Positions 30,401 through 42,824 of a stretch of DNA of 64,000 nt are shown piece by piece. This stretch comes from Prochlorococcus sp. AG-355-P16. GTDB taxonomy: Bacteria > Cyanobacteriota > Cyanobacteriia > PCC-6307 > Cyanobiaceae. The notes under the pieces were generated by a model. It saw only the letters and a list, made by a program, of their open reading frames with translations. It was not told the origin of the DNA and did not search any database. The position numbers and the translations under genes were made by a program. Positions within the stretch are counted from its first letter, which is position 1, and the number at the start of each line of letters is the position of its first letter. The DNA lies in assembly GCA_003278525.1 (NCBI GenBank), contig QCEQ01000005.1, positions 1 through 64,000 of the forward strand, in the 5' to 3' direction.

Positions 30401-30794
30401 AGTAGCTTTTTTGTCCACAAATGATTCAGATAAAAAAAATCTTGAGGAAGTTGCTAGAGAACTTTTAACTTTAGGATTTAAATTAATTGCAACAAAAGGT
30501 ACAACTGCATATTTGATGAATTTAGGAATTCAAGTAGAAGAAGTTCTTAAAGTTCATGAAGGTAGACCAAATATTGAGGACCTAATTCGTTCAGGACTAG
30601 TTCAATTAATAATTAATACTCCAATCGGCTCACAAGCTCTTCATGATGACGCTTATTTAAGACGAGCTGCTTTAGAATACAATATTCCAACTTTTACGAC
30701 TATTCCTGGAGCAAAGGCTGCTATTAAAGCAATAATAGCTTTGCAACGTAATAAAATTGATTCTTATTCTCTACAAGAAATTCATAATTCTTAA
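27498..30794 (+). CDS. carB: Carbamoyl-phosphate synthase large subunit
   Basis: [36 protein letters not shown] and the second synthetase half. Confidence 0.99.
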   Translation: MPQRGDLKKILILGSGPIVIGQACEFDYSGTQACKALRNAGYEIVLINSNPASIMTDPEIASKTYIEPLTAEIVSQIILREKPDAILPTMGGQTALNLAVKLSESNFLKENNIELIGADLKAINKAEDRKLFKESMEKINVNVCPSGIASNLDEAKEVSKKISSYPLIIRPAFTLGGVGGGIAFNLEEFVELCKSGLEESPSNQILIEKSLIGWKEFELEVMRDNADNVVIVCSIENLDPMGIHTGDSITVAPAQTLTDKEYQRLRDLSLKIIREVGVETGGSNIQFAINPSNGEVIVIEMNPRVSRSSALASKATGFPIAKIAALLSVGYTLDEIINDITKKTPACFEPSIDYVVTKIPRFAFEKFKGSSNTLSTAMKSVGESMAIGRSFEESFQKALRSLEVGVFGWECDSLDEFKNETHIKNSLRTPTSERILLLKKAMQLGKTNSYIHEATNIDLWFIEKLRNIFNFENDFLKDKELYALDRDLMLHAKQLGFSDQQIAKLTNSEFFEVRRYRKKLNIIPIYKTVDTCSAEFSSSTPYHYSTYEESFINSNSQIFESEILKNSASKKIMILGGGPNRIGQGIEFDYCCCHASYQASTDGYKTIMVNSNPETVSTDYDTSDILYFEPVTLEDVLNIIEAENPYGLIVQFGGQTPLKLSIPLFEWLKSKDGLRTGSKILGTSPISIDLAEDREEFTKILEELSIRQPLNGIARNPNEAEIVAKKIGFPLVVRPSYVLGGRAMEIVKDENELSRYISEAVKVSPDHPILLDQYLNNAIEIDVDALCDSEGSVVIAGLMEHVEPAGIHSGDSACCLPSISLSTSTIENVRSWTKLIAQRLNVVGLINLQFAVLNTNDKENNLFILEANPRASRTVPFVSKAIGKPVAKLATQLMQGFTLDDVNFTQEFSPKYQAVKEAVLPFKRFPGSDTLLGPEMRSTGEVMGLAKDFGIAYAKSELAAGNGVPSEGVAFLSTNDSDKKNLEEVARELLTLGFKLIATKGTTAYLMNLGIQVEEVLKVHEGRPNIEDLIRSGLVQLIINTPIGSQALHDDAYLRRAALEYNIPTFTTIPGAKAAIKAIIALQRNKIDSYSLQEIHNS

Positions 30795-30797
30795 ATT

Positions 30798-31016
30798 TTA
30801 CTCTAAGTTTTTTAGTTTTTCTCTTAATTGATTAGCTAAAGAGTTTCGACTAATCGAAATTAATTTGAGAGTATCTTGATGCATCTTAAGTTGTGTTTCC
30901 GCTATTTGTAGTACTTTTATAGATTCTTTTATCTCATTAGAAAGTTCATTTATTAAATATTTTTTCCCTTCAAAGGTTAAAATTGGATTTGCAGAGTCAC
31001 TTGTGTTTTCGCTCAT
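30798..31016 (-). CDS. DUF6447-like small protein
   Basis: ILTFEGKKYLINELSNEIKESIKVLQIAETQLKMHQDTLKLISISRNSLANQL. Confidence 0.7.
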   Translation of the reverse strand: MSENTSDSANPILTFEGKKYLINELSNEIKESIKVLQIAETQLKMHQDTLKLISISRNSLANQLREKLKNLE

Positions 31017-31045
31017 TGATTTACTTTTTAATAAATAAAATAGAA

Positions 31046-32752
31046 CTATAATTTTTTAATCAATTGTTTTTCACATAATTCTTTATAAATTCCAGGTTTA
31101 TTTATTAAATCAATATGTTTACCAACTTCAATAATTTCACCTTTATCGAAAACAACTATTTTATTGGCCTCTTGCGTAGTAGCTAATCTATGAGCAATTA
31201 CAATAACTGTTCTATCTTTCATAGCTCTATTAAGTCCTTTTTGTACTTCAGACTCTGATTCTGCATCTAACGCACTTGTGGCCTCATCTAAAAGAAGAAT
31301 TGAGGGGTTCCCAAGTATTGCTCTTGCAATTGCTATCCTCTGGATCTGACCACCTGATAAATTTAATCCTCTTTCAGTTATCTCAGTTTCATATTTCTCA
31401 GGAAGCTTTTGAATAAAGTTGTGAGCATTTGCTTTTCTTGCCGATTCTATAACTTCTTCTTTGGTGAATTTCCTGCCCATTTTTATTACATCAATAATTG
31501 TTCCCGAAAACAAAAAAGGCTGTTGTTGTACTAATGCAATATTTTTTCTAATATCTTTTGTATTTAATATTTTGAGATTTTTATCATCTATAAAAATGTC
31601 TCCATTATTTGGTGTTAAAAACTTTAATATCAAAGCCAACATTGTACTTTTACCAGCTCCAGAAGCTCCAACAAATGCTGTGACTTCCCCTCTCTTAATT
31701 TCTAAATTGATTTTTTTAAGTACTTGATTATCTTTTTTGTAAGCGAAATCTACTTTTTTGAAACTTATATTGCCTTCAAAATTGGAAATCCTTCGTAAAT
31801 TTTCTTTATCATCTTCAACAGGTTCTTGATTTATGTTTTTCAACCTTTTTATTGAGGCTTCTGCCTGTTTATAGTCATTAAAATTTGTACTTACATGGCT
31901 TATTGGATCAATAAGCATTAATATTGCTGCAAAAAAACTACTAAATTCTTCGCTTGTTAGAAGGCCAAGATTGATTCTTGCGGCTCCTAAACCTAATATT
32001 GCTAATATTCCAAATGCTTCAACAAATCCTACAACTGGATGTTGAAATGCAAGTATTTTTAATGTTTTATATTTTGCTTTTTTATTTGTACTTAATCTTT
32101 TATGAAATCTTTTCTCAATCCAATTTTCTACAGCAAAAGCTCTTATCGTGGACATTCCATTTATAGATTCACCTATTAAACTTGCTAAATTACTTGTTGA
32201 TTCTTGACTTTTTTCAGATGCTTTTAAAACTCTTCTTCCAAAACTGTTAACTGAAAGAATAATCAATGGTGCTAAAACGAATGTTGATACTGTTAGTGAC
32301 CAGTCTAAATAAAACATGTAGATTATTACCGCTAACAATTGTAAAGTGCATGGAATAGTATCCTGAGCTGTTTTATAAATAACTTCGCTTACCCTATCGG
32401 CATCTTCTGTAAGTCTATATGTGATGTCCCCGGCTGAAATATTTTCAACAGAATTCATCTTTATTTTTTGAATTCTGCTAAATAAATTTCCTCTCATCAC
32501 TTCACTAATTTCTAGAGATGGTTTTGCTATGAATACGTCCTGTCCAAATTGAGCAGTTTTCTGAACTAAAAATACAAATAAAGACTTAATTATTATGCTA
32601 GAAACTTTTGAGAGATCACCTGACCCAATTGCTGGGATTAAGTTTCCAGCTAGATAAGCTAATAAAGGCCAACAAGCTACGTAAATAAGCATGCATATAA
32701 AACCCTTGATAAACCTATTTGAATATGGTCTGAAAGGTGGTATTAGTCTCAA
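31046..32752 (-). CDS. ABC exporter half-transporter (TM domain plus ATPase)
   Basis: Walker A GASGAGKST, signature NLSGGQIQRIAIARA, Walker B ILLLDEATSALD. Confidence 0.95.
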   Translation of the reverse strand: MRLIPPFRPYSNRFIKGFICMLIYVACWPLLAYLAGNLIPAIGSGDLSKVSSIIIKSLFVFLVQKTAQFGQDVFIAKPSLEISEVMRGNLFSRIQKIKMNSVENISAGDITYRLTEDADRVSEVIYKTAQDTIPCTLQLLAVIIYMFYLDWSLTVSTFVLAPLIILSVNSFGRRVLKASEKSQESTSNLASLIGESINGMSTIRAFAVENWIEKRFHKRLSTNKKAKYKTLKILAFQHPVVGFVEAFGILAILGLGAARINLGLLTSEEFSSFFAAILMLIDPISHVSTNFNDYKQAEASIKRLKNINQEPVEDDKENLRRISNFEGNISFKKVDFAYKKDNQVLKKINLEIKRGEVTAFVGASGAGKSTMLALILKFLTPNNGDIFIDDKNLKILNTKDIRKNIALVQQQPFLFSGTIIDVIKMGRKFTKEEVIESARKANAHNFIQKLPEKYETEITERGLNLSGGQIQRIAIARAILGNPSILLLDEATSALDAESESEVQKGLNRAMKDRTVIVIAHRLATTQEANKIVVFDKGEIIEVGKHIDLINKPGIYKELCEKQLIKKL

Positions 32753-32810
32753 GATATTATATATTTAATTGCTTATCCTACTTTATCAATATCTCTGGGT
32801 ACAAAAAACA

Positions 32811-32987
32811 ATGAAATTGGATCAATTCTTAAAATGGCAAAATTTGGTATCTTCTGGTGGTGAAGCAAAAATCTTTATTAAATCCGGTTCTGTTAAGGTT
32901 AATGGTGTAGTTGAGACTAGGAGAGGAAGGAAGTTAAACAAGGGAGATAAAGTAATATTTCTAAAAAATGAATTAATTTTTGAATAG
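32811..32987 (+). CDS. S4-domain RNA-binding protein
   Basis: MKLDQFLKWQNLVSSGGEAKIFIKSGSVKVNGVVETRRGRKLNKGDKVIF. Confidence 0.85.
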   Translation: MKLDQFLKWQNLVSSGGEAKIFIKSGSVKVNGVVETRRGRKLNKGDKVIFLKNELIFE

Positions 32988-33039
32988 TTAGCTTATTCAA
33001 CTCAATTTGTATTAGTATATTTTTCTTGGAGATAGTATT

Positions 33040-33765
33040 TTGAGAAAATCTGTAATTGCTGGTAATTGGAAAATGCACATGACTTGTGCTGAAGCTAAAT
33101 CCTATTTACAAGAGTTTATTCCTTTAATAAAAAACATTAAAGACGATCGTAAAGTTGTTATCGCTCCGCCTTTTACGGCTATTTCAACCTTCTCTGATAA
33201 TTCTGATTTTGAATATTTAGATATTTCTAGTCAAAATATTCATTGGGAAGATCAAGGAGCATTTACTGCAGAAATATCTCCAAAAATGCTTCTTGAACAT
33301 GGTGTCTCATATGCAATCGTTGGGCATAGTGAACCGAGGAAATATTTTAGTGAAAGTGATGAACAAATTAATAAAAGAGCAGTTTTTGCTCAATCTAGTG
33401 GACTTACTCCAATAGTTTGTGTAGGAGAAACATTAGAACAAAGAGAGAGAGGAGAAGCTGATAGAATTATTACTAGACAGGTTGAACAAGGATTAGAAAA
33501 TACAGATCCGTCTAATTTAATTGTTGCCTATGAACCGATATGGGCTATTGGCACTGGTAAAACATGTGAGGCAGAAGATGCTAATAAGATATGTTCTTTG
33601 ATTCGGAAATTAATAGGTTTTGATGATGTAATTATTCAATATGGAGGATCTGTTAAACCTAATAATATTGACAAAATTATGTCAATGAGTGATATAGATG
33701 GGGTGTTAGTTGGAGGGGCTTCATTAGATCCTAATAGTTTCGCGAGAATTGCAAATTATCAATAA
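33040..33765 (+). CDS. tpiA: Triosephosphate isomerase
   Basis: [46 protein letters not shown]. Confidence 0.99.
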   Translation: MRKSVIAGNWKMHMTCAEAKSYLQEFIPLIKNIKDDRKVVIAPPFTAISTFSDNSDFEYLDISSQNIHWEDQGAFTAEISPKMLLEHGVSYAIVGHSEPRKYFSESDEQINKRAVFAQSSGLTPIVCVGETLEQRERGEADRIITRQVEQGLENTDPSNLIVAYEPIWAIGTGKTCEAEDANKICSLIRKLIGFDDVIIQYGGSVKPNNIDKIMSMSDIDGVLVGGASLDPNSFARIANYQ

Positions 33766-34594
33766 GAAAAATCCATGGCCAAAAGCCTGGGGCCAAAAAA
33801 CTTCAATTATGGGAGTTATTAATTTAACTCCTGATTCATTTAGTGATGGTGGGGAATTAAACTCTTCAAAAAAAGTTTTAGATCAAGTAAATCATTTCTT
33901 GAGCAATGGTGTTGATGTTATTGATCTTGGTGCTCAAAGTACGAGACCTGGGGCTGAAGAAGTTGGAGCTATTGTAGAAATAAAAAGATTAATCCCATAT
34001 CTAAAATTAATAAAATCTGAATTTCCAGATGTTTTAATTTCTATTGATACTTTTAATTCTGAAGTAGCTTACGAGGCTCTTTTAAATGGTGCAAATTGGA
34101 TAAATGATATTACCGGAGGTAGAAGAGATATAAAAATTTTAGATGTTGTATCAAAATTCAACTGTCCATTCGTTATTACTCATAGTCGTGGTAATAGTCA
34201 AAATATGAATCAACTTTCTAATTACCAGAATGTATTGAGTGATGTTAAGTGCTCTCTTGATAATTTAATAATGAATGCTTTAGAAAAAAATATATCTGAA
34301 AGAAATATAATAGTGGATCCTGGAATTGGTTTTTCAAAGGATATCATTCATAATTTAGAAATATTGAGAAACTTAGATGTTTTTAAAAAATGGAATTTAC
34401 CAATTTTGATAGGTGCATCTAGGAAGAGATTTATAGGCGAAATTTTGAATGAGAAAAATCCAAAAGAAAGGGATATAGGAACACTTGCAATAAGTTGTCT
34501 TTGTTCTCAATTTAATATTGATATTGTGAGAGTTCACAACGTCAAACTAAATTATCAAGTCCTAAAAGTAGCTGATAGGATTTACAGAAAATAA
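33749..34594 (+). CDS. folP: Dihydropteroate synthase
   Basis: [40 protein letters not shown]. Confidence 0.98.
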   Translation: MQIINKKNPWPKAWGQKTSIMGVINLTPDSFSDGGELNSSKKVLDQVNHFLSNGVDVIDLGAQSTRPGAEEVGAIVEIKRLIPYLKLIKSEFPDVLISIDTFNSEVAYEALLNGANWINDITGGRRDIKILDVVSKFNCPFVITHSRGNSQNMNQLSNYQNVLSDVKCSLDNLIMNALEKNISERNIIVDPGIGFSKDIIHNLEILRNLDVFKKWNLPILIGASRKRFIGEILNEKNPKERDIGTLAISCLCSQFNIDIVRVHNVKLNYQVLKVADRIYRK

Positions 34595-34602
34595 TAAATT
34601 TA

Positions 34603-37600
34603 TTATTCTTTAACTCCTTCGATTTTATCCTCTACCTCTTGGTATAGTTCTTTCAACTGTTCTATATTCTCATCTGAAGTTTCCCAATATCCCCTACCAT
34701 TTACTTCTAACAATGTTCCAACAATTCTTCTGAAACTATTGGGATTAAGATCCATTAATCTTTTCCTCATCTCTTCGTCATTTATAAATGTTTCATTAGT
34801 TTCTTCATATACAAAATTATCAACTTGTCCACTTGTCGCACTCCAACCTAGAGTGTAATTAAGTCTGTTAGAAAGTTCTCTAACTCCTTCGTAGCCGGAT
34901 TTGAGCATACCTTCATACCACTTAGGATTTAAGAGTTTTGTTCTTGAGTCTAATCTGATAGTTTCTCCAAGTGTTCTAACTTGAGCATTAGACGTCGTTG
35001 TATCTGCTATGTAGCTACTCGGTTCTTTTCCGTCATCTCTTAATGTCTTGATCAATTTTGTTGGATCCGAATCAAAATAATGACTTACATCTGTTAATGA
35101 AATCTCTGAAGAATCAAGGTTTTGAAATGTAACATCTGCTGTTTTCATTACTGACTCAAATACCTCTCTTTTTTGATTCATCTCGCCTGGATTATCAGCA
35201 TTAAAAGCATAAGTTTTGCGAGATAGATACATCTCTTGTAATTCATTTTCTTCCTCCCACGTTGAATTTTCTACGGCTAAATTAACATTTGAACTGTAAC
35301 TTCCACTTGCATTAGAGAATACTCTCGCTGAAGCTTCTCTGATAGAAGTGCCTTCTTTTTCTGCTTGTTCTAGTGAGTGTTTCCTTACAAAATTAGATTC
35401 CAATGGTTCATCAGCTTCAGCTGCTAACTTGACTGCCTGATCTATTAATGCCATTTGATTGATGAATAGATCTCTAAATACTCCTGAACAATTAACAACT
35501 ACATCTATTCTTGGCCTACCTAATTCTTCTAAAGGGATTAATTCTAGTTTGTTAATTCTCCCAACAGAATCTGGTTTTGGCTTTACCCCGACAAACCATA
35601 AGATTTGTGCCAGTGATTCTCCGTAAGTTTTGATGTTATCAGTCCCCCATAAAACACAAGCTATTGTTTCAGGCCAAGTTCCTTGCTCTTCTTTTTGCCT
35701 TTCAATTAATTTGTCAACAACAGACTTAGCTGCAGCTACTGCTGCTGTAGTTGGGATTGATTGAGGATCAAGTGCATGGATATTTTTACCACTGGGCAAA
35801 ACACCTGGATTTCTTATAGGATCTCCACCTGGTCCAGGTAGAACATAATTTCCATCTAGTGCTTTAATGAGGCTATCCATTTCTTTGTCTGCGCAGACCT
35901 GTTCCAGACAGAAAAGTAAGTAATCAAATAATTTATTTAATTCCTTCTGATTAATTTCATTAAATCCATTTAATCTGCAGACTCTTAGCCAAGGGGTAGG
36001 TAGATTTAAACCAAAGACTTTAAGTAAATCGAAAAGTTTGGAAAGAAGTGATTTTTCTAGATAAACTCTGCCATCAACAATTTTTAAAGAGTTGACCATC
36101 GCAAAAATAGACTCTCTTGCTGTATTTATGATTTTTTCATTTAACTCTACAAATTTAAATTCACCTTTATTATTACCATCATAAATTTGTTCAATAGTTA
36201 GGCCAATAGATTCAGCGAGTAATCCAGGAAGAGATCTTAATCCTTCTTGTTCCCTCTCTAAAGATGCAATATTTACAAGTGTTGCAACAGCTTCTTCTGC
36301 TGTTGGAGCTTCTCCAATAGTATGAAGACCGCAAGGTAACAATCTACTTTCAATTTCCATCAATTGTTTATAAACATTACCTACAAATAAATCTCTTTCA
36401 TCTATTGAAAGTTCATCTATGTCTTTTGAAGGAAGCTCTACATCTTTATCGAGGTTACATTGTTTAGAAGTCTCAACTATTGCATTAACAATTTGAATAC
36501 CTCTGCTATTTTCTCTTAATTGTTGATAGGAACCAACGAGTTCACTAAGTTCTTTAAGTCCTTTGTAGAGTCCTGCATTTTCTGCTGGAGGAGTAAGATA
36601 ACTAATAGTTGAAGCATAACCTCTTCTCTTCGCAATTGTTGCTTCAGATGGATTATTTGCAGCATAGTAATACAAATTAGGCAATGATCCAATGAGAGAA
36701 TCGGGATAGCAAGTTTCACTCATTCCCATCTGCTTCCCAGGCATAAATTCGAGGGAGCCATGAGTTCCAAAATGAAGAACAGCATCAGCTCCCCAGATTT
36801 TTTCTACATATGTGTAATAAGCTGCAAAACCATGATGAGGACTAGCGCTTCTTGAATAGAGCAATCTCATGGGATCACCTTCATAACCGAAAGTAGGTTG
36901 AACTCCTATAAAAACATTTCCAAAATGTTTTCCATAGATAAGAAGGTTTTGTCCATCACTATTAAGGTTTCCAGGAGGTTTACCCCAATTTTCTTCAAGT
37001 CTTTGTGAATATGGTGTGAACTCTTCGTATTCTTTAACAGACATTTTATGAGCAATATTTAACTCTGGAGAGCCATCCATCGCTTCAGGGTTGTTAATTA
37101 CTTTTTCCATTAATTCTTTTGAATTACTAGGAAGTTCATCTATTTGATATCCTTTCGATTTCATTTCAAGAAGTACTCTGTAAATTGAACCAAAAACATT
37201 CAAGTATGCTGCCGTACCTACATTTCCTTTGTCTGGTGGAAAACTAAATACTGTGATGGCTAATTTTTTATCCTTTCTTTGTTTAACTCTTAAAGTGGAC
37301 CATTTTATAGCTCTTTCAGCTATTACATCAACTCGATCTTGGAGCGTATGCGCTTTACCTGTAGCATCATCACGGCCTGAGAGGATAATAGGTTCAATAG
37401 CACCATCAAGCTCTGGAATTGCAATTTGAAGTGCTACCTGAACAGGGTGTAAACCTAGATCACTATTTTCCCATTCTTGTGTGGTTTGGAAGACTAATGG
37501 AAGTGCAACCATATAGGGTCTGTTTAACCTTTTTAGGGCTTCAATAGCTTTAGGATGATCTTGTCTTGCAGGCCCACCAACTAGTGCAAATCCTGTAAGA

Positions 37601-38613
37601 GATACGACTCCGTCAACTATAGGTTGATCCTTATTTAAAGAATCATAATAAAATTCATTAACTGGTTTAGAAAAATCTAGACCTCCACAGAAGATAGGTA
37701 ACACTCTTGCACCTCTATATTCCAATTCTTGAATAACAGCAACGTAATGAGCATCATCTCCTGTAACGATATGACTCCTCTGAAGAACTAAGCCTATTGT
37801 TGGAGTTTTGTCATCTTTAGGATTTATATCTTTCCTGTTATTTTCCCAATTTTGATATTCTTTAAGACTTTCAAACATGCAAGGAGCAAGAGGATGCCAA
37901 ATTCCTAAATCTGGGAATGTTTCAGGGTCTTGAATTTTGAATTCTTCTATTTGATCTTTTATGATCTCTGAAACAGCGTACTTTTCAGAAATCATTAACA
38001 AAAAGTTTTTTAAGTTCTCAGTGGTACCACCTAACCAGTACTGAAAACTAAGAATGAATGTTCTTGCATCTTGAGCTTTTTCTACTGGTAGATATTTAAG
38101 TATTGAAGGTAGTGTATTTAATAATTTCAACATTGAATCTTGGAAACTTGCTCCATCAGATTCTTTTTTCTTCTTTATTAAATCTCCAATAATACTTTTA
38201 GATTGACCAAGTTGGGCCATGCTAAATGAACCTAGCTTATTTAATCTCATTACCTCTGGCATGGAGGGGAAAACAATTGATGCTTTAAGTTTGTCTTTAA
38301 ATGGAGATACTGCATCAACCACTTTTTGAGCAAGGTCTTCAATGAAAATTAGAGAGGCAACAAATATATCTGCATTAGCTATATCTTCTTTGAAATCTTC
38401 AAAATTACTATCGTTCCTAAGTTCTTCAATAAGATAGCCACTAAGATCTATACCTATTGGCCCATTCATACTATTTATTGACTTTGCAGCTTCCGTTAAG
38501 GAATTTTGGTATTGTGGCTCAAGGACAACATAAACTGCTTTTATTACAACTTTGTGTTTGTTATCCTCAACAGGAGATACTCTGCGGTTTGCTGAGCGGA
38601 CCTGCGTAAACAT
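34603..38613 (-). CDS. chlH: Magnesium chelatase subunit H
   Basis: 1336 aa; [52 protein letters not shown]. Confidence 0.98.
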   Translation of the reverse strand: MFTQVRSANRRVSPVEDNKHKVVIKAVYVVLEPQYQNSLTEAAKSINSMNGPIGIDLSGYLIEELRNDSNFEDFKEDIANADIFVASLIFIEDLAQKVVDAVSPFKDKLKASIVFPSMPEVMRLNKLGSFSMAQLGQSKSIIGDLIKKKKESDGASFQDSMLKLLNTLPSILKYLPVEKAQDARTFILSFQYWLGGTTENLKNFLLMISEKYAVSEIIKDQIEEFKIQDPETFPDLGIWHPLAPCMFESLKEYQNWENNRKDINPKDDKTPTIGLVLQRSHIVTGDDAHYVAVIQELEYRGARVLPIFCGGLDFSKPVNEFYYDSLNKDQPIVDGVVSLTGFALVGGPARQDHPKAIEALKRLNRPYMVALPLVFQTTQEWENSDLGLHPVQVALQIAIPELDGAIEPIILSGRDDATGKAHTLQDRVDVIAERAIKWSTLRVKQRKDKKLAITVFSFPPDKGNVGTAAYLNVFGSIYRVLLEMKSKGYQIDELPSNSKELMEKVINNPEAMDGSPELNIAHKMSVKEYEEFTPYSQRLEENWGKPPGNLNSDGQNLLIYGKHFGNVFIGVQPTFGYEGDPMRLLYSRSASPHHGFAAYYTYVEKIWGADAVLHFGTHGSLEFMPGKQMGMSETCYPDSLIGSLPNLYYYAANNPSEATIAKRRGYASTISYLTPPAENAGLYKGLKELSELVGSYQQLRENSRGIQIVNAIVETSKQCNLDKDVELPSKDIDELSIDERDLFVGNVYKQLMEIESRLLPCGLHTIGEAPTAEEAVATLVNIASLEREQEGLRSLPGLLAESIGLTIEQIYDGNNKGEFKFVELNEKIINTARESIFAMVNSLKIVDGRVYLEKSLLSKLFDLLKVFGLNLPTPWLRVCRLNGFNEINQKELNKLFDYLLFCLEQVCADKEMDSLIKALDGNYVLPGPGGDPIRNPGVLPSGKNIHALDPQSIPTTAAVAAAKSVVDKLIERQKEEQGTWPETIACVLWGTDNIKTYGESLAQILWFVGVKPKPDSVGRINKLELIPLEELGRPRIDVVVNCSGVFRDLFINQMALIDQAVKLAAEADEPLESNFVRKHSLEQAEKEGTSIREASARVFSNASGSYSSNVNLAVENSTWEEENELQEMYLSRKTYAFNADNPGEMNQKREVFESVMKTADVTFQNLDSSEISLTDVSHYFDSDPTKLIKTLRDDGKEPSSYIADTTTSNAQVRTLGETIRLDSRTKLLNPKWYEGMLKSGYEGVRELSNRLNYTLGWSATSGQVDNFVYEETNETFINDEEMRKRLMDLNPNSFRRIVGTLLEVNGRGYWETSDENIEQLKELYQEVEDKIEGVKE

Positions 38614-38715
38614 TGATTTTCTTTAAGTATTTCTACCAGACTACGAATGAAAAGACGTTATTGTGTGCAATATAAATAGCGTGTAACAACCTTTAAAAAA
38701 AAATTTTAAAAAAAA

Positions 38716-39564
38716 ATGATTGAAAATTCAAAAAAACCCATACCAGTACTAGTATCCGGAGCATTAGGCAGAATGGGGAGCGAAGTTGTTAATACTGTAT
38801 TAAATTCTGCAGATTGTGAACTTGTCGCAGCAATCGACATAAACGAAAAGAACAATGGCTCAAATATTTCTGAATTATTAAAGGTAAAAAATTGTGATGT
38901 TTTTGTTTCAGATGATTTTGAAGGAACTTTATGTTCTGTTAGTCAAAACTATAGAAATGAAAATATCAAACCTGTTCTGGTTGATTTTACTCATCCTGAT
39001 TCTGTATATGAAAATACCAGATCAGCTATTGCATATGGTGTATCACCAGTAGTAGGAACTACAGGTCTAAGCCCTTCGCAAATACAAGATTTGTCCGTTT
39101 TTGCTCAGAAAGCATCGGTTGGTTGTGCAATAATTCCTAATTTTTCAGTAGGTATGGTTCTTCTTCAGCAGGCGGCATCGGTAGCTGCAAGATTTTATGA
39201 CAACATTGAATTAATAGAGATGCATCATAATCAAAAAGCTGATTCGCCTAGTGGTACGTGTATAAAAACTGCAGAAATGATTGAAGAATATCCAAAAAAA
39301 TTTAATCAGAATTTAGTAAAAGAGTCTGAATCATTGAAAGGTGTTCGGGGTGGGCTCAGAGATTCAGGAATTAATATACATTCTGTACGATTACCAGGAT
39401 TACTCGCTCATCAGTTGGTAATTATGGGATCTCCGGGTGAAACTTATACAATTAAGCATGACACTATTGATAGAAAGGCATATATGCCAGGAGTCTTACA
39501 GGCTATTAAAAAAATTGGTAATTATGAAATTTTAGTTTACGGACTTGAGAAATTGATTTTTTAA
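38716..39564 (+). CDS. dapB: 4-hydroxy-tetrahydrodipicolinate reductase
   Basis: [48 protein letters not shown]. Confidence 0.97.
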   Translation: MIENSKKPIPVLVSGALGRMGSEVVNTVLNSADCELVAAIDINEKNNGSNISELLKVKNCDVFVSDDFEGTLCSVSQNYRNENIKPVLVDFTHPDSVYENTRSAIAYGVSPVVGTTGLSPSQIQDLSVFAQKASVGCAIIPNFSVGMVLLQQAASVAARFYDNIELIEMHHNQKADSPSGTCIKTAEMIEEYPKKFNQNLVKESESLKGVRGGLRDSGINIHSVRLPGLLAHQLVIMGSPGETYTIKHDTIDRKAYMPGVLQAIKKIGNYEILVYGLEKLIF

Positions 39565-39565
39565 A

Positions 39566-40207
39566 ATGTTAATTCCAATTAATTCAAGTCAAATTTCAAA
39601 ACTTATTCCTGCAGTTGCTACAGGAAGTCAATTTAAATACGCGTTAGGGAATCCGAGAAAAATTCTTCAAAGAGTAATAGTTTCTTCAATTGGTGGATTT
39701 ATTTCATTAATTATTAGTTCTACTGGAGATCAAACTAATAATTTCTGGTTATTCCTATGTGTAGGTTTCTTTTTGTATATCATCTGGGGCCCAATTCTTG
39801 AATCAAGTAGAAAAAACCTGCAATTAAGAAAATATAAATTTTTTTCTATATTTGATGGCTACATAACAGATATCTATAAAACTGAAAAGATTGAAAGTTC
39901 AAGAGAGCAATCCAATAGGCAAGGTCGATTAGAAGTTATCGAAAATAAAAGGACTTGGTTAGTACTCGAATTAGAAGATGAAGATGGTTATTTGGAAAAA
40001 TTAAGTTTTCCTATGGAAAATAAGCACAGTCAAATTAGAGTGGGATCGAGTATTAGATGTTTAATATCATCTGATAATCGTAATTTTGACAGAGATTTTT
40101 ATTTGACCGATGCTTGGCTTCCTGAAATAAACTTATGGGTTGGTGAGTACCCCTATTTATTAAGACCAGCATTTGAGGAAATTTGCTATATTTATTTGAA
40201 TAGATAG
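39566..40207 (+). CDS. Conserved hypothetical membrane protein
   Basis: 213 aa, N-terminal TM region, 1-nt spacing from dapB. Confidence 0.7.
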   Translation: MLIPINSSQISKLIPAVATGSQFKYALGNPRKILQRVIVSSIGGFISLIISSTGDQTNNFWLFLCVGFFLYIIWGPILESSRKNLQLRKYKFFSIFDGYITDIYKTEKIESSREQSNRQGRLEVIENKRTWLVLELEDEDGYLEKLSFPMENKHSQIRVGSSIRCLISSDNRNFDRDFYLTDAWLPEINLWVGEYPYLLRPAFEEICYIYLNR

Positions 40208-40226
40208 TTGGTGCTTATATAATCTG

Positions 40227-41381
40227 ATGAATAATAAATTTAATTTTAAAATTGTTGGATCAGGTCCCACAGGTTTATTACTTTCAATTGCGCTTTCAAA
40301 ATTTGATTGCAATATTTTTTTAACTGATTTATTAACAAAAGATAGATTAATTGATAAAGATAAAACTTATGCTATTACTCACTCAACAAGAAAAATCTTA
40401 TCTAAATTCAGACTTTGGGAAAAATTAGAACCATTTCTATTTGGTTTTGATACCCTTTCAATTTCCGATAGCGTAACTTCTGCTTTTACTAATTTATCAA
40501 CTTCTGACTTAGATGATGATATAAGTTCCGCTGAAAATATTGGCTGGGTAGTTAAACATTCCGATCTCATGAACGTATTTTTTCATGAGATTGATAATTA
40601 TGAAAATGTTTTTTTTACGACACCACAGAAATTGTTACGTAAAAAAATATTATTTGATTATCAATTCTTTTCAACAGGAGCAAACTCACTTGATAAAAAA
40701 TTCATAGATTTTGTTGATATAAAAAAATCTTATAGTCAGTCTTGTTTAACTTTTAAAGTTTCTCTTAGAGGTCATTGTGAAAAGCGTGCTTATGAAATTT
40801 TTAGAAAAGAAGGCCCACTTGCATTATTACCTTTAGAAAAAAACTTATATCAAGTAATTTGGACTTCCAGTACATTAAAGGCAATTGAAAGGTTAAATTC
40901 TGATAAGAATTTTTTAATGGATAATTTATCAACAATCTTGCCAGATGAATTTAAGTTGGACCAAATAATTGGCGAATTTAATATTTTTCCTGTTTCGTTA
41001 TCCTTAAATTTACCAGTTTTAAATTTTAAAAAATTTGTTTTTGTAGGAGATGCATTTCATACATTTCATCCTGTTGGGGGTCAGGGTCTAAATACTTGTT
41101 GGAGAGATGTTAATACTATTTATGATCTTTTTAATAAAAATACTGCTATTACTAAAATGCATTTGATATTATTCAAATTTAGGTATTTTTCAAGCAGGAT
41201 TTTAGATATTATCTTCACTATTTTTATAACTGACTCATTAATATCAATTTTTGCAAATAGAAACGTTTTTTTATTTCCAATTAGGAAATTGTCATTTTTA
41301 CTTTTAAATAAATTTTATTTTACAAGAAAATTAGTCCTAAATCAAATGACTAAATCTCTCATTTACTCAAGTATAAAATAG
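40227..41381 (+). CDS. UbiH/Coq6-like FAD-dependent monooxygenase
   Basis: IVGSGPTGLLLSIALSKF, FVGDAFHTFHPVGGQGLNTCWRDV. Confidence 0.85.
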   Translation: MNNKFNFKIVGSGPTGLLLSIALSKFDCNIFLTDLLTKDRLIDKDKTYAITHSTRKILSKFRLWEKLEPFLFGFDTLSISDSVTSAFTNLSTSDLDDDISSAENIGWVVKHSDLMNVFFHEIDNYENVFFTTPQKLLRKKILFDYQFFSTGANSLDKKFIDFVDIKKSYSQSCLTFKVSLRGHCEKRAYEIFRKEGPLALLPLEKNLYQVIWTSSTLKAIERLNSDKNFLMDNLSTILPDEFKLDQIIGEFNIFPVSLSLNLPVLNFKKFVFVGDAFHTFHPVGGQGLNTCWRDVNTIYDLFNKNTAITKMHLILFKFRYFSSRILDIIFTIFITDSLISIFANRNVFLFPIRKLSFLLLNKFYFTRKLVLNQMTKSLIYSSIK

Positions 41382-41386
41382 AATTC

Positions 41387-41584
41387 ATGAATAATTATGT
41401 ATCTAGCGAAATGATATTTTATTTATTTAACGTATTAGGTTTAGATGAATCTACTATTGAACTTGGTATAAAACTATCTTTGAAGAATAACACTCCATTA
41501 CCAATATTATTATGGAGTTATGGAATGCTAACTATTGAAGAACTAGATAAGTTATATTCATTTTTATTTAAAAAAATGGATTAA
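41387..41584 (+). CDS. DUF2949-like small protein
   Basis: MIFYLFNVLGLDESTIELGIKLSLKNNTPLPILLWSYGMLTIEELDKLYSFL. Confidence 0.7.
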   Translation: MNNYVSSEMIFYLFNVLGLDESTIELGIKLSLKNNTPLPILLWSYGMLTIEELDKLYSFLFKKMD

Positions 41585-41622
41585 TAATTCTGTTATAATT
41601 GGTTCATCTTCAATAAGGAACA

Positions 41623-42147
41623 ATTACAGTTTTAACTAGAAGGAATCAGGTATCAAGAAAATCTATAGAGAAGCTTGATTTATTATTATTAATACTAGAA
41701 ACTATTGACTTAAATGGTATCCAGTCACTATTCGCCTTATCAAATAGACTTAAGTTAAACAATGTATTACCAAATAAGGTGACTATTTGGAAATTAAGAA
41801 ATAATAATCCATTGAGAAAATCTTACATAACTAACAATATTACACTTAGCGAATTCGATGCCTTAATAAGAATTACAGTTGAAATGTCTAAATATTTATA
41901 TCCATATATCAGAGAGATAATGAAATCTAAAGAAAATGTTGAAGAGAATTCAGTTGTTTGGAACGATTTTAATAAGAGATTTATTGAATTGATTAAAGAG
42001 AGATTTAATATAGATAGTATCAGGGTGAAAAAGCTATTAAATCAAGCTGAAAATGATGAAATTATAGTAAAATCTCTGCTTATTTTATCTTTTTGCATTT
42101 CAAATCAGGGTTATCAAAAGTTGAAGAATTTTTTATACGATTTTTAA
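41623..42147 (+). CDS. DUF3038-like protein; start proposed upstream of the called GTG (possible ATT start)
   Basis: Frame open from 41617: ...TVLTRRNQVSRKSIEKLDLLLLILETIDLNGIQSLFALSNRLKLNNVLPNKVTIWKL..., adjacent to DUF4335-like gene. Confidence 0.6.
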   Translation: MTVLTRRNQVSRKSIEKLDLLLLILETIDLNGIQSLFALSNRLKLNNVLPNKVTIWKLRNNNPLRKSYITNNITLSEFDALIRITVEMSKYLYPYIREIMKSKENVEENSVVWNDFNKRFIELIKERFNIDSIRVKKLLNQAENDEIIVKSLLILSFCISNQGYQKLKNFLYDF

Positions 42148-42148
42148 T

Positions 42149-42736
42149 ATGATGCAAAACAATTTATCGTTTCATCAATCTTCAGTGAGTCTTGAAATAG
42201 TTGGATTGCCAGATTATTCTAATGATGAAAATAATGATCAAATATCAATAATTTCTCAATGGAAACTAACCATTATTGATAAACCACTTATTGAAGGAAA
42301 ATTTGAGCATTTATTGCCTATTATGAATGCTTTTTATATTTATTCAAATCTTTTAATCAAAAACGATATTCCATTATATGAGTCTAAATTAATTGATATA
42401 AAAGCAGAAAATCTTCACATACATACTATTGTTCTCAAGAGCTCTAAAACAAATGTAAAACCACTAATTTTAAAGATTGGTAATTCATTGCTTTCAGATA
42501 TTATAAATTGTTTTGATCAGTTAAATGAATCGCCAAAAGTAAGAATAAAAAAAACTGATTTACATAATATTCCTAAAAAATTTAGATTTGGGTTAAATAA
42601 CAAAGTTAAATTTTTTAATTTTATTATGCCACCGTTTATCGCAATTTGTTCTTTAATTCTTTTATCCTATTCTCTGATTTATTTTTATAATCCTAATCAA
42701 AATAATGAAAAAAAAGAACTTATAAATCCAGAATAA
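42149..42736 (+). CDS. DUF4335-like protein
   Basis: VSLEIVGLPDYS...QWKLTIIDKPLIEGKFEHLLPIMNAFYIYSNLLI; C-terminal TM. Confidence 0.7.
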   Translation: MMQNNLSFHQSSVSLEIVGLPDYSNDENNDQISIISQWKLTIIDKPLIEGKFEHLLPIMNAFYIYSNLLIKNDIPLYESKLIDIKAENLHIHTIVLKSSKTNVKPLILKIGNSLLSDIINCFDQLNESPKVRIKKTDLHNIPKKFRFGLNNKVKFFNFIMPPFIAICSLILLSYSLIYFYNPNQNNEKKELINPE

Positions 42737-42824
42737 AGCACAATTAGCATCTTTAATACAAACACGATACTATAGGATAATTTCTTTTAGAGTAACTATT
42801 AATTCATTCTTTGAGCTTTGATGA

